From Flavobacteriaceae bacterium (GTDB taxonomy: Bacteria > Bacteroidota > Bacteroidia > Flavobacteriales > Flavobacteriaceae): DNA of 6,593 bases. The notes below the pieces were generated by a model, which was not told where the DNA came from, did no database searches, and was given only the letters and a program-made list of their open reading frames with translations. Below, piece after piece: positions 1 through 6,311 of the stretch; the first letter of the stretch is position 1, and the number at the start of each line of letters is the position of its first letter. The DNA lies in assembly GCA_013214275.1 (NCBI GenBank), contig JABSPP010000094.1, positions 1-6,593 of the forward strand, given 5' to 3'. A program made the position numbers and the translations under genes.

Positions 1-10
1 GTACAATGGT

Positions 11-93
11 GCGTTAGCGATAAAAGCGGCATCCTTTTTTGTCCTGACAAGGCAAAAAAGATATAGCGGATAGCGCGACCTGAAAGGGAACGC
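11..93 (+). ncRNA. Candidate structured intergenic element (flavobacterial repeat-like)
   Basis: This non-coding stretch can fold as one unit. An outer stem pairs GCGTT (11-15) with AACGC (89-93). A long hairpin pairs CTTTTTTGTC (34-43, one G-T wobble) with GGCAAAAAAG (51-60) around a 7-base loop, and can be extended by AT (31-32) with AT (61-62) if C33 bulges. A small hairpin pairs CCT (79-81) with AGG (85-87). The middle segment, with its repeated TAGCG words (64-68, 71-75) and the GACC...GGG...CGCCC ending, resembles from memory a sequence often seen between genes in Flavobacteriaceae. It may be a dispersed repeat or a Flavo-1-like RNA, but I cannot test that here. The strand is uncertain because the stems are symmetric. 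It could also be a processing or termination signal for a gene left of the window, although there is no T-run after the stem. Confidence 0.4.
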
Positions 94-243
94 CCTAAAT
101 AAACTCCGTTGAAACCTGTATTTTGATATTATTTTTTCTGATGTGTACAATAGCACCAAAAATGGTATCATGAGTTGGGATTAATCTACAAAAAACGACC
201 TGTCTGTCGTCTCTATTTTGTATTTTGCATTAAATTTTTTTTG

Positions 244-3200
244 TTGCATACGGCCTCTACTTTTCACGTATATAATGCATCTGCTGGTAGCGGAAAGACT
301 TTTACGTTGGTTAAAGAATATCTTAAAATCCTCCTTACTAGTGAAGATATTTTCTCTTTCCAAAGGGTTTTAGCTATTACGTTTACGAATAAGGCTGCAA
401 CAGAAATGAAGGAGCGTGTTCTAGAGGGTTTAAAAGGGTTTTCGGGAGGTGAAATCCCTGTTTTAGGGGAGCTAATTGAACAGGAAACTGGACTAGAAAG
501 GGCAGTACTCCAAAAAAGGAGCAGGAGCATTCTTGAAGCAATTCTGCAGAATTATACTGCTTTTAACATTACTACTATTGATAGTTTTACTTACAGAGTG
601 ATTAAGAGTTTTGCCTTTGATTTAGGTTTGAGTCACAACTTTGAAGTTGAAATGGATGCGCAAAGCATTTTGAGTCAGGCAGTGGAACTGCTGGTGGCAA
701 AAATTGGCTCTGATGGAGAGTTAACGCGACTTTTGATTGATTATTCTTTGGAAAAATCTGATAATGATACCTCGTGGAATATTGTTCATGATCTTACTGA
801 GTTTTCTAGAGTGCTCCTGAATGAGGATGATGCTCGTTATTTTAAGCAATTGTCTGAAAAATCTATTTCAGATTTTAAGGCAATAAGCAAAAAAGTAAAA
901 AAAGCAATGTATGAGACTGAATGTAGGTTAAAAAAAATGGGGGAAAAGGGCTTGCAAATTATTGCTGATAAAGGGTTAAATCATAGTGATTTTATGTATA
1001 ACGGCGAGTGTCCTAAGCATTTTATAAAACTCACGAAATTGAGATTTCTAAAAACAGCTGATTTAAGGTTCGAAGGGCGTTTGAATGCCAGTTTTGAAAA
1101 TGATAGGCATTTGCACAACTCTAAAGCATCTGAAAAAACTAAGGATGAAATTGCCTCTGTATATGATGAGTTAAAATTGCTTTATCTTGAATCAAAAAAA
1201 TACTATAACGATGTCTTTAAGGAGTATCTAAAGGGTAAATTACTGCTTCAAAGTATTGTCCCTCTGGCGGTTTTAAATCATATAAATCAAGAATTGAACT
1301 CCATTAAAACGGACCAAAATTTACGGTTTCATAGTGAGTTTAATCAGCTAATTTCTGAGGAGATCCAAAATCAACCTGCACCTTTTATCTACGAGCGGAT
1401 TGGACAGAAATTCATGCACTTTTTTATAGACGAAATGCAAGATACTTCTATCTTACAGTGGCAAAATCTTATTCCTCTGATTGGAAATGCATTGTCTCAG
1501 GAGCACACAAGTTTACTACTTGTTGGAGATGGGAAACAGGCGATTTATAGATGGCGAGGGGGTAAAGCCGAGCAGTTTATTGGTTTGGGGTCTGATAACG
1601 ATGAATCTGTAAATCCTTTTTTAATTCCGAAAGAAGTTTTGGCACTGGAAACAAACTACAGGAGTTATAGTGAGATTATCAAATTTAACAATGAGCTGTC
1701 TCTCCATGTTTCTAAATTCATCCATGAACCAACGTATAGGGCATTATTTCATCAAAAATCCTTTCAAAAAGAAAATGAAAAAAAGGGAGGTCATGTTTCT
1801 ATATCTTTTCTAGAAAAAGAGGAGGAGACAGCAGATGCAAATATCTATGCTAGAAAGGTTCTTGAGATCATTCAACATCTGGATGATGGATATGATCTAA
1901 ATGATGTTTGTGTGTTGGTTAGAAAAAAGAAAGAAGGAATTGCCGTTGCTCATCTTCTATCAGAAAATGACATTGAGATTGTTTCTTCCGAAACGCTTCT
2001 TTTAGCCAATAGTAGCAAGGTAAACTTCTTGATTAATTTTATGCGATATATCTTGTTTTCGAATGATCAGGAAAGTCTTTTTAACGTATTGTGTTTCCTA
2101 CATGACTTTTTAGAAGTTACGGAAGAAAAACACCTGTTCTTTGAAAAATATGTTCATCTAGATATTTACGATTTTGTTGAAGAAATAGAACAACTAGGGT
2201 GTGTTTTTGATCTTTTGGAATATCACCAGCTTCCTTTGTACGAAAAAGTGGAGCAGATTATTCGTACATTTCAACTTCAAGAAACACCAGATGCATATGT
2301 TCAATTTTTTTTAGATGAGGTTTTAACCCAACAAAAAAAAGAGGCAGATGTACAAGATATTTTGGACTTTTGGAATGAAAAAAAGAATCAGTTGAGCGTG
2401 GTAAGTCCAGAGAATAAAAATGCTTTGAGGATTATGACGATACACAAGTCTAAGGGGTTGGAGTTTCCTATTGTTATCTTCCCTTGTGACTTGGATATTT
2501 ACAAAGAGATTAAACCAAAAGTTTGGTTGAAAGCCGTAGAAAATTTCCCAGAGTTTATGGTAAATTTTAATAAAGATCTTTCACTCACGGGCGAAGAAGG
2601 ACAGTTTTTGTATCAAACTAGACGTGAAGCTCTGGAGCTAGACAATTTTAACCTTTTATATGTTGCTATGACTAGAGCCGTGGAACAGCTTTTTGTAGTC
2701 ACTCAAAAAAAGCTTGATCGGTATGGAAAAGAAAATCCACAATTTTATTCAGGGATATTTATTTCTTTTTTGAAAGATAAAGGCTTGTGGAGGGATCATC
2801 AACATGAATATACTTTTGGCAATCCTCATCGCCTATCGAAGAAAAGAGTACTTTCTCAAAAAAGTAGTCAGACTTCTCGATTTATAAGTTCCTCTTGGAA
2901 ACACCACCATATTAACTTATTGGCGAGCTCTTCTGCTTTGTGGGGGACATCTAGGGGTGAAGCTATTCGTTATGGCGACTTAATCCATGAAATGATGTCC
3001 AAAATATATACCCATGAAGATCTAGATCAGGTGATTGACTCCTATGAAAGCAGCGGGCGGTTTGAGTATATGAATAAGACTACAATTACATCACTTATCA
3101 AAGAGATTATATATAATGAGAAGTTAGCCCCTTATTTTTCTGGAAATGGGATTGTGTATAATGAAAGGGAGATTATAAATGCATCAGGACAAAGCATTAT

Positions 3201-3387
3201 TCCTGACCGATTGGTTGTGGGAGATCACAGAAAAGTAACGATCATCGATTATAAAACGGGTCGTATGTTAGAGACCCATAAAAGACAAGTAGAGAAATAT
3301 GCACATGCTCTGGAAGGGCTAAATTATTGTGTTGATAAAAAGATCTTAGTTTACATGAATGATTCAATTCTAGTGGAAGAAATTTAA
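244..3387 (+). CDS. UvrD/RecB/AddA-type ATP-dependent helicase-nuclease
   Basis: This is a superfamily 1A DNA helicase fused to a C-terminal PD-(D/E)XK nuclease, the AddA/RecB architecture that unwinds and resects double-strand breaks for recombination. Counting from TTG 244 (1047 aa), the motifs in order are: Walker A ASAGSGKT at 12-19 (Lys18), TFTNKAA from 46, Walker B DEMQD at 396-400, GDGKQAIYRWRGG at 428-440, ETNYRS from 469, TIHKSKGLEF at 732-741, and YVAMTRA at 806-812 with the arginine finger Arg811. The nuclease residues His915, Asp988 (IPDRL), Asp1002 and Lys1004 (IDYKTG), Gln1015 and Tyr1019 (QVEKY) are all present, so both activities look intact. It is shorter than E. coli RecB or B. 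subtilis AddA. The frame is open from TTG 175, but homologues usually begin about 8 residues before VYNASAGSGKT, which fits TTG 244 (or 241). There is no in-frame ATG before the Walker A motif. No AddB-like partner lies in the window. kbl follows after 43 bp. The family is certain; the exact complex is inferred. Confidence 0.93.
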   Translation: MHTASTFHVYNASAGSGKTFTLVKEYLKILLTSEDIFSFQRVLAITFTNKAATEMKERVLEGLKGFSGGEIPVLGELIEQETGLERAVLQKRSRSILEAILQNYTAFNITTIDSFTYRVIKSFAFDLGLSHNFEVEMDAQSILSQAVELLVAKIGSDGELTRLLIDYSLEKSDNDTSWNIVHDLTEFSRVLLNEDDARYFKQLSEKSISDFKAISKKVKKAMYETECRLKKMGEKGLQIIADKGLNHSDFMYNGECPKHFIKLTKLRFLKTADLRFEGRLNASFENDRHLHNSKASEKTKDEIASVYDELKLLYLESKKYYNDVFKEYLKGKLLLQSIVPLAVLNHINQELNSIKTDQNLRFHSEFNQLISEEIQNQPAPFIYERIGQKFMHFFIDEMQDTSILQWQNLIPLIGNALSQEHTSLLLVGDGKQAIYRWRGGKAEQFIGLGSDNDESVNPFLIPKEVLALETNYRSYSEIIKFNNELSLHVSKFIHEPTYRALFHQKSFQKENEKKGGHVSISFLEKEEETADANIYARKVLEIIQHLDDGYDLNDVCVLVRKKKEGIAVAHLLSENDIEIVSSETLLLANSSKVNFLINFMRYILFSNDQESLFNVLCFLHDFLEVTEEKHLFFEKYVHLDIYDFVEEIEQLGCVFDLLEYHQLPLYEKVEQIIRTFQLQETPDAYVQFFLDEVLTQQKKEADVQDILDFWNEKKNQLSVVSPENKNALRIMTIHKSKGLEFPIVIFPCDLDIYKEIKPKVWLKAVENFPEFMVNFNKDLSLTGEEGQFLYQTRREALELDNFNLLYVAMTRAVEQLFVVTQKKLDRYGKENPQFYSGIFISFLKDKGLWRDHQHEYTFGNPHRLSKKRVLSQKSSQTSRFISSSWKHHHINLLASSSALWGTSRGEAIRYGDLIHEMMSKIYTHEDLDQVIDSYESSGRFEYMNKTTITSLIKEIIYNEKLAPYFSGNGIVYNEREIINASGQSIIPDRLVVGDHRKVTIIDYKTGRMLETHKRQVEKYAHALEGLNYCVDKKILVYMNDSILVEEI

Positions 3388-3430
3388 ATTATTTTTACTG
3401 CGCAAAACAAATCAATATTACAATTCATAT

Positions 3431-4624
3431 ATGTACGGAAAAATCAAAGAACATCTCTTACAAGAATTAGAAGCTATCAAAAAAGCTGGGTTATATAAGT
3501 CTGAGCGAATTATTACGTCTTCACAAGATGCTGTCATACGAATATCTACAGGTGAGGAAGTCATTAATTTCTGCGCTAATAATTATTTGGGGTTGTCTAA
3601 CAACCCTAAGGTTATTCAAGCAGCCAAAGACACTTTGGGATCGCATGGATTCGGAATGTCTTCAGTGCGTTTTATTTGTGGAACTCAAGACATCCACAAG
3701 CAGCTAGAAGCCGAGATTGCTAAGTTCTATCATACAGAAGACACCATATTATATGCTGCAGCCTTTGATGCTAATGGAGGGGTGTTTGAACCAATACTTG
3801 GCAAAGAGGATGCGATTATTTCTGACAGTTTAAATCATGCTTCTATCATTGATGGTGTTCGTTTGTGTAAGGCTGCTAGATACCGTTATGATAATAATAA
3901 TATGGAATCACTAGAAGAGCAATTGATCGCTGCTTCCAAACAGCAACATCGATTCAAAATTATTGTTACAGATGGTGTTTTTTCCATGGACGGCATTGTG
4001 GCAAAACTCGATGAGATTTGTGACTTAGCAGACACGTATGATGCCTTGGTAATGGTAGATGAATGTCATGCAGCAGGATTTATAGGTAAGACAGGTAGAG
4101 GAACATTAGAGCTAAAAAATGTGCTAGGCAGGGTAGACATTGTCACTGGAACGTTAGGAAAAGCACTGGGAGGTGCTATGGGGGGATATACCACTGGAAA
4201 GAAGGAAATTATCGAACTGCTAAGACAAAGGTCTAGACCTTACCTGTTCTCTAATTCATTGGCGCCAGCCATCGTAGGGGCTTCTCTAAAAGTTTTCGAA
4301 CTAATATCTAATGATACTTCTTTAAGAGATCAATTAGAATGGAATACAAACTACTTTAGACGTGAGATGGAAAAAGCAGGTTTTGATCTTGTTGGTGCAG
4401 ACTCAGCAATCGTACCAGTAATGCTGTATGATGCACAGCTCTCTCAAGTAATGGCCGACAAGCTTCTGGAGGAAGGGATTTATGTAATAGGATTCTTCTA
4501 TCCTGTGGTGCCAAGGGGAAAAGCAAGGATAAGAGTTCAACTATCAGCAGCTCACACATTAGAACACCTTGACAAAGCTATTGACGCATTTATTAAAATA
4601 GGCAGCGAACTCAATGTTATCTGA
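3431..4624 (+). CDS. kbl: Glycine C-acetyltransferase (2-amino-3-ketobutyrate CoA ligase)
   Basis: This cytosolic PLP enzyme of the alpha-oxoamine synthase family interconverts 2-amino-3-oxobutyrate plus CoA with glycine plus acetyl-CoA, the second step of threonine breakdown after threonine dehydrogenase. It has 397 aa, about the length of E. coli Kbl, and matches it almost end to end from memory: the N-terminal ERIITS segment, INFCANNYLGL (45-55), SHGFGMSSVRFICGTQ (71-86), LNHASIIDGVRLCKA (134-148), TDGVFSMDG, and YLFSNSLAPAIV. Lys244 in TGTLGKALGG is the Schiff-base lysine. Asp210 and His213 (VDECHA) and His136 are the expected cofactor contacts, and Arg366/Arg368 lie in the carboxylate-binding segment. 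E. coli has DDSHA where this has DECHA, a conservative change. The other family members (serine palmitoyltransferase, AONS, ALAS) fit less well. No tdh is in view. The ATG at 3431 has no Shine-Dalgarno, as is usual in this phylum. It is probably transcribed with the helicase gene 43 bp upstream. Confidence 0.96.
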   Translation: MYGKIKEHLLQELEAIKKAGLYKSERIITSSQDAVIRISTGEEVINFCANNYLGLSNNPKVIQAAKDTLGSHGFGMSSVRFICGTQDIHKQLEAEIAKFYHTEDTILYAAAFDANGGVFEPILGKEDAIISDSLNHASIIDGVRLCKAARYRYDNNNMESLEEQLIAASKQQHRFKIIVTDGVFSMDGIVAKLDEICDLADTYDALVMVDECHAAGFIGKTGRGTLELKNVLGRVDIVTGTLGKALGGAMGGYTTGKKEIIELLRQRSRPYLFSNSLAPAIVGASLKVFELISNDTSLRDQLEWNTNYFRREMEKAGFDLVGADSAIVPVMLYDAQLSQVMADKLLEEGIYVIGFFYPVVPRGKARIRVQLSAAHTLEHLDKAIDAFIKIGSELNVI

Positions 4625-4627
4625 AAG

Positions 4628-4658
4628 ACTAAAACTTGCATTTGACATAAGTTTTTGT
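4628..4658 (+). repeat. Imperfect inverted repeat after kbl
   Basis: ACTAAAACTT (4628-4637) faces AAGTTTTTGT (4649-4658), pairing 9 of 10 bases across an 11-base centre; the inner 7 pairs are perfect. It starts 3 bases after the kbl stop and its right arm contains a run of five T. It could be a weak AT-rich terminator for kbl or a binding site, because it covers the -33 TTG of the first porin promoter and touches its -7 element. The stem is too AT-rich to call a confident terminator. Confidence 0.35.
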
Positions 4659-4665
4659 AGATTTG
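4636..4665 (+). promoter_or_regulatory. Upstream promoter P1 of the OmpA-family gene
   Basis: The Bacteroidota sigma-ABfr consensus is TTG, about 19 bases, then TAnnTTTG. Here TTG (4636-4638) is followed after exactly 19 bases by TAGATTTG (4658-4665), an exact -7 match. Transcription would be expected to begin near 4670-4672, leaving a leader of roughly 68 bases before the ATG at 4739. Confidence 0.6.
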
Positions 4666-4668
4666 TTT

Positions 4669-4698
4669 TTGTTATTAGTGACGAACAAGTTACTTTTG
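4669..4698 (+). promoter_or_regulatory. Downstream promoter P2 of the OmpA-family gene
   Basis: TTG (4669-4671, within a T-rich TTTTTG) is followed after exactly 19 bases by TACTTTTG (4691-4698), an exact TAnnTTTG match. The start would be near 4703-4705, giving an AT-rich leader of about 35 bases before the ATG. Its -7 element is 33 bp from that of P1, and its -33 element sits on the predicted P1 start, so the two promoters probably cannot be occupied at once. P2 is the more likely main promoter by its distance from the gene. Confidence 0.65.
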
Positions 4699-4738
4699 TA
4701 GTTAATTAAAGAAAATATTTAATTTAAATTATCAATAA

Positions 4739-6130
4739 ATGAAATCACTAAAATTAGCTGTGATGGCAATTTTTACACTTGCAGCAGTTAGTAACTTAAA
4801 TGCTCAGGACGAAGACAACCCGTGGGCTATCAGTATTGGAATGAATGCCTTTGATGCTAGACTAGGGTCAGCATTCGGAGACCATCTGAAAGACTACTAT
4901 GGTACACGAGACTGGGATGTATTTCCATCACTATCCAGAATATCAGCGGAGAAGTACTTGGATGACGGATTTACGCTACAATTTGCAGGATCTTTCAATA
5001 GGATTACAAGTTCATATTATTCATCAGCACCAGGAACTTCTACATCAGATAAATTAATTTACTACTCTATCGATGCTAATTTGAAATACGATTTGGATGC
5101 CTTAGTTGGGAAAATATTTGGAGGAACTACTCAATATTTTAATCCATTCATATACGCAGGTGGTGGATATGCCTCCTTAGATGGTGAACGAGAAAGTGTT
5201 TTTTCTTATGGCTTTGGATTTAATATATGGTTGTCAGAAACGCTAGGTTTTGTTTATCAGTCTGGTACAAAGCAGCAGTTTGCTAATAGAATCCCAACTC
5301 ACTACCAACATTCTTTAGGCTTAGCTATTAAATTTGGTGGAAAGGATACTGATGGAGATGGGATATATGATAAAAAAGATGCTTGCCCGGAAGTAGCAGG
5401 TCTGCCAGAATTTAATGGATGTCCAGATTCTGATGGAGATGGCATTAAAGATTCAGAAGATGCTTGCCCTAATGCGGCTGGATTGCCAGTCCTTAACGGA
5501 TGTCCTGATGCTGACGAAGACGGAATTGCTGATAAAGATGATATGTGTCCTAATGCTAAAGGAACAAAAGCTAACAATGGTTGCCCCGATACCGATGGCG
5601 ATGGAATTATAGATAAAAATGACAAATGTGCTACAGTTGCAGGACCTTCAGCTAACGGAGGATGCCCATGGCCTGATACCGATGGCGATGGTGTACTAGA
5701 TAAAGATGACAACTGTAAAGACAAAGTTGGCCCAGCATCTAATGACGGTTGTCCACTACCTATCATAACTCCGAAAGCAGAAAAGGAATTAGAAAGCTTT
5801 GCTAAAACAATTTTATTTGATTCATCAACTTCAAAATTCAAAAAGGGAGTATCTACAACACTTGACGAGATTGCTAAAATTATGAAGGAATATCCAAAGG
5901 CTACTTTCTTAGTTGAAGGTCATGCTGACATTACAGGTTCTGATAAATTTAATGATGAATTGTCAGTCAAAAGAGCCAATGCTGTGAAGGCATATCTAGA
6001 AAAAGCTGGTATTGATGCTTCAAGATTATCAACCAAAGGATTCGGATCTACTGTTCCAGCTGGTGACAATAAGTCAAGATCTGGTAGAGCAAAAAATAGA
6101 AGAGTAGAAATTAAAGTTACAAATAATTAA
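4739..6130 (+). CDS. OmpA-family outer-membrane protein with TSP3 repeats
   Basis: This 463-aa protein links the outer membrane to peptidoglycan. Residues 1-22 are a signal peptide (Lys2 and Lys5, a hydrophobic core, SNLNA then Gln23). Residues about 23-201 look like a beta-barrel, rich in aromatic and alternating residues and ending in LGLAIKFGG. Residues 203-339 are five thrombospondin type 3 repeats of the pattern DxDGDGxxDxxDxC...GCP, which bind calcium in this family. Residues about 345-463 are the OmpA C-terminal domain: ILFDSS (Asp361), VEGHADITG with Asp397, LSVKRA with Arg412 (the usual 15-residue spacing of the pair that binds diaminopimelate), and NRRVEI near the end. The architecture is common in Bacteroidota. 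Whether the barrel forms an open pore is unknown. The ATG follows an A-rich stretch without Shine-Dalgarno. The gene has two promoters and its own terminator, consistent with a strongly expressed single-gene transcript. Confidence 0.95.
   Translation: MKSLKLAVMAIFTLAAVSNLNAQDEDNPWAISIGMNAFDARLGSAFGDHLKDYYGTRDWDVFPSLSRISAEKYLDDGFTLQFAGSFNRITSSYYSSAPGTSTSDKLIYYSIDANLKYDLDALVGKIFGGTTQYFNPFIYAGGGYASLDGERESVFSYGFGFNIWLSETLGFVYQSGTKQQFANRIPTHYQHSLGLAIKFGGKDTDGDGIYDKKDACPEVAGLPEFNGCPDSDGDGIKDSEDACPNAAGLPVLNGCPDADEDGIADKDDMCPNAKGTKANNGCPDTDGDGIIDKNDKCATVAGPSANGGCPWPDTDGDGVLDKDDNCKDKVGPASNDGCPLPIITPKAEKELESFAKTILFDSSTSKFKKGVSTTLDEIAKIMKEYPKATFLVEGHADITGSDKFNDELSVKRANAVKAYLEKAGIDASRLSTKGFGSTVPAGDNKSRSGRAKNRRVEIKVTNN
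5345..5755 (+). repeat. Five tandem TSP3 calcium-binding repeats within the OmpA-family gene
   Basis: The units are 5345-5425, 5426-5506, 5507-5587, 5588-5674 and 5675-5755. Four are 27 codons long; the fourth is 29 because of an extra Trp-Pro. Each has two cysteines (unit positions 14 and 26), ten in all. Units 1-3 have CP after the first acidic cluster; units 4 and 5 have CA and CK instead. Unit 3 has DADEDG instead of DxDGDG. Units 4 and 5 begin with the same 17 bases, GATACCGATGGCGATGG, including synonymous positions that differ in units 1 and 2, which suggests a more recent duplication. Confidence 0.9.
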
Positions 6131-6155
6131 TCTTTAGTTTATTCATATAATTATT

Positions 6156-6186
6156 AAAAGTCTCGCATTTAGCGAGACTTTTTTTT
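6156..6186 (+). terminator. Intrinsic terminator of the OmpA-family gene
   Basis: A perfect 11-bp stem, AAAAGTCTCGC (6156-6166) with GCGAGACTTTT (6172-6182), encloses the loop ATTTA and runs into eight T (6179-6186). It lies 25 bases after the stop codon. The stem's leading A run and trailing T run would allow some function in the other direction, but no gene converges on it here. Confidence 0.93.
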
Positions 6187-6245
6187 ACTTCATTTTAGCC
6201 GATGAATATAATTTAAAAAACTTTTCCTTTTTCATTGAAATCGAT

Positions 6246-6253
6246 TACCTTTG
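6246..6253 (+). promoter_or_regulatory. atpD promoter, -7 element
   Basis: TACCTTTG is an exact TAnnTTTG match, in the TTACCTTTGCA context common for strong Bacteroidota promoters. The expected -33 position (around 6222-6226) reads TTTTC instead of a TTG; the nearest TTG (6235-6237) is too close. Transcription would start near 6258-6260, about 52 bases before the atpD ATG and about 75 bases after the preceding terminator, so atpD begins a new transcript. Confidence 0.65.
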
Positions 6254-6263
6254 CAGCCAAAAT

Positions 6264-6282
6264 ATGAGAGCTTTTCTCTCAT
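6264..6282 (+). promoter_or_regulatory. Hairpin at the 5' end of the atpD leader
   Basis: ATGAGAG (6264-6270) and CTCTCAT (6276-6282) form a perfect 7-bp stem around CTTTT. It would lie only about five bases from the predicted mRNA 5' end and is not followed by a T-run, so it is not a terminator. Possible roles are protecting the mRNA 5' end or controlling translation; it also contains the start codon of the small upstream ORF. Confidence 0.5.
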
Positions 6283-6311
6283 TAGATTTTCAATTATTAA
6301 AGTTAAAATAA
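6264..6311 (+). CDS. Possible 15-codon upstream ORF in the atpD leader
   Basis: ATG at 6264 opens a frame reading MRAFLSLDFQLLKLK and ending with TAA at 6309-6311, whose last A is the first base of the atpD ATG (TAATG overlap). Five of its 15 residues are leucine. The one-base overlap would permit translational coupling to atpD. Against it, the start codon is within a hairpin and only about five bases from the predicted 5' end, and such a short frame can arise by chance. No known function. Confidence 0.25.
   Translation: MRAFLSLDFQLLKLK

Noticed and set aside
1..171. Minus-strand open frame of 57 codons from ATG at 171 running off the left edge
   Set aside because: It runs straight through the structured element, its residues come from that element's repeats and hairpins, and it shows no recognisable domain. 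It is probably a chance frame over non-coding DNA.
195..210. Small inverted repeat ACGAC/GTCGT ahead of the helicase gene
   Set aside because: Only 5 bp, no T-run, and no mapped transcript start to place it in a leader; likely chance.
214..227. Tandem TATTTTG heptamers as a helicase promoter
   Set aside because: Each is one base short of TAnnTTTG and no TTG lies at the right distance upstream. The helicase promoter was not located with confidence.
181..530. Minus-strand frames of 60 and 88 codons across the start of the helicase gene
   Set aside because: They lie opposite the conserved Walker A region and have no recognisable features.
930..2340. Runs of eight A (930-937, 2333-2340) and eight T (2305-2312) in the helicase gene as programmed slippage sites
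   Set aside because: The full frame is intact with all motifs in order, and no alternative frame nearby would give a sensible product; these are ordinary in AT-rich genes.
4356..4559. Minus-strand frame of 67 codons within kbl
   Set aside because: It is antisense to a well-conserved part of Kbl and has no independent support.
5415..5612. Second + strand frame of 65 codons inside the porin gene
   Set aside because: It is an off-frame reading of the same tandem repeats, without its own start signals.
5302..5841. Minus-strand frame of 179 codons opposite the porin gene
   Set aside because: It is antisense to the TSP3 repeats; its repeated Ser/Pro/Gly pattern is the complement of the Asp/Gly-rich codons. 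The + strand protein is clearly the real one.
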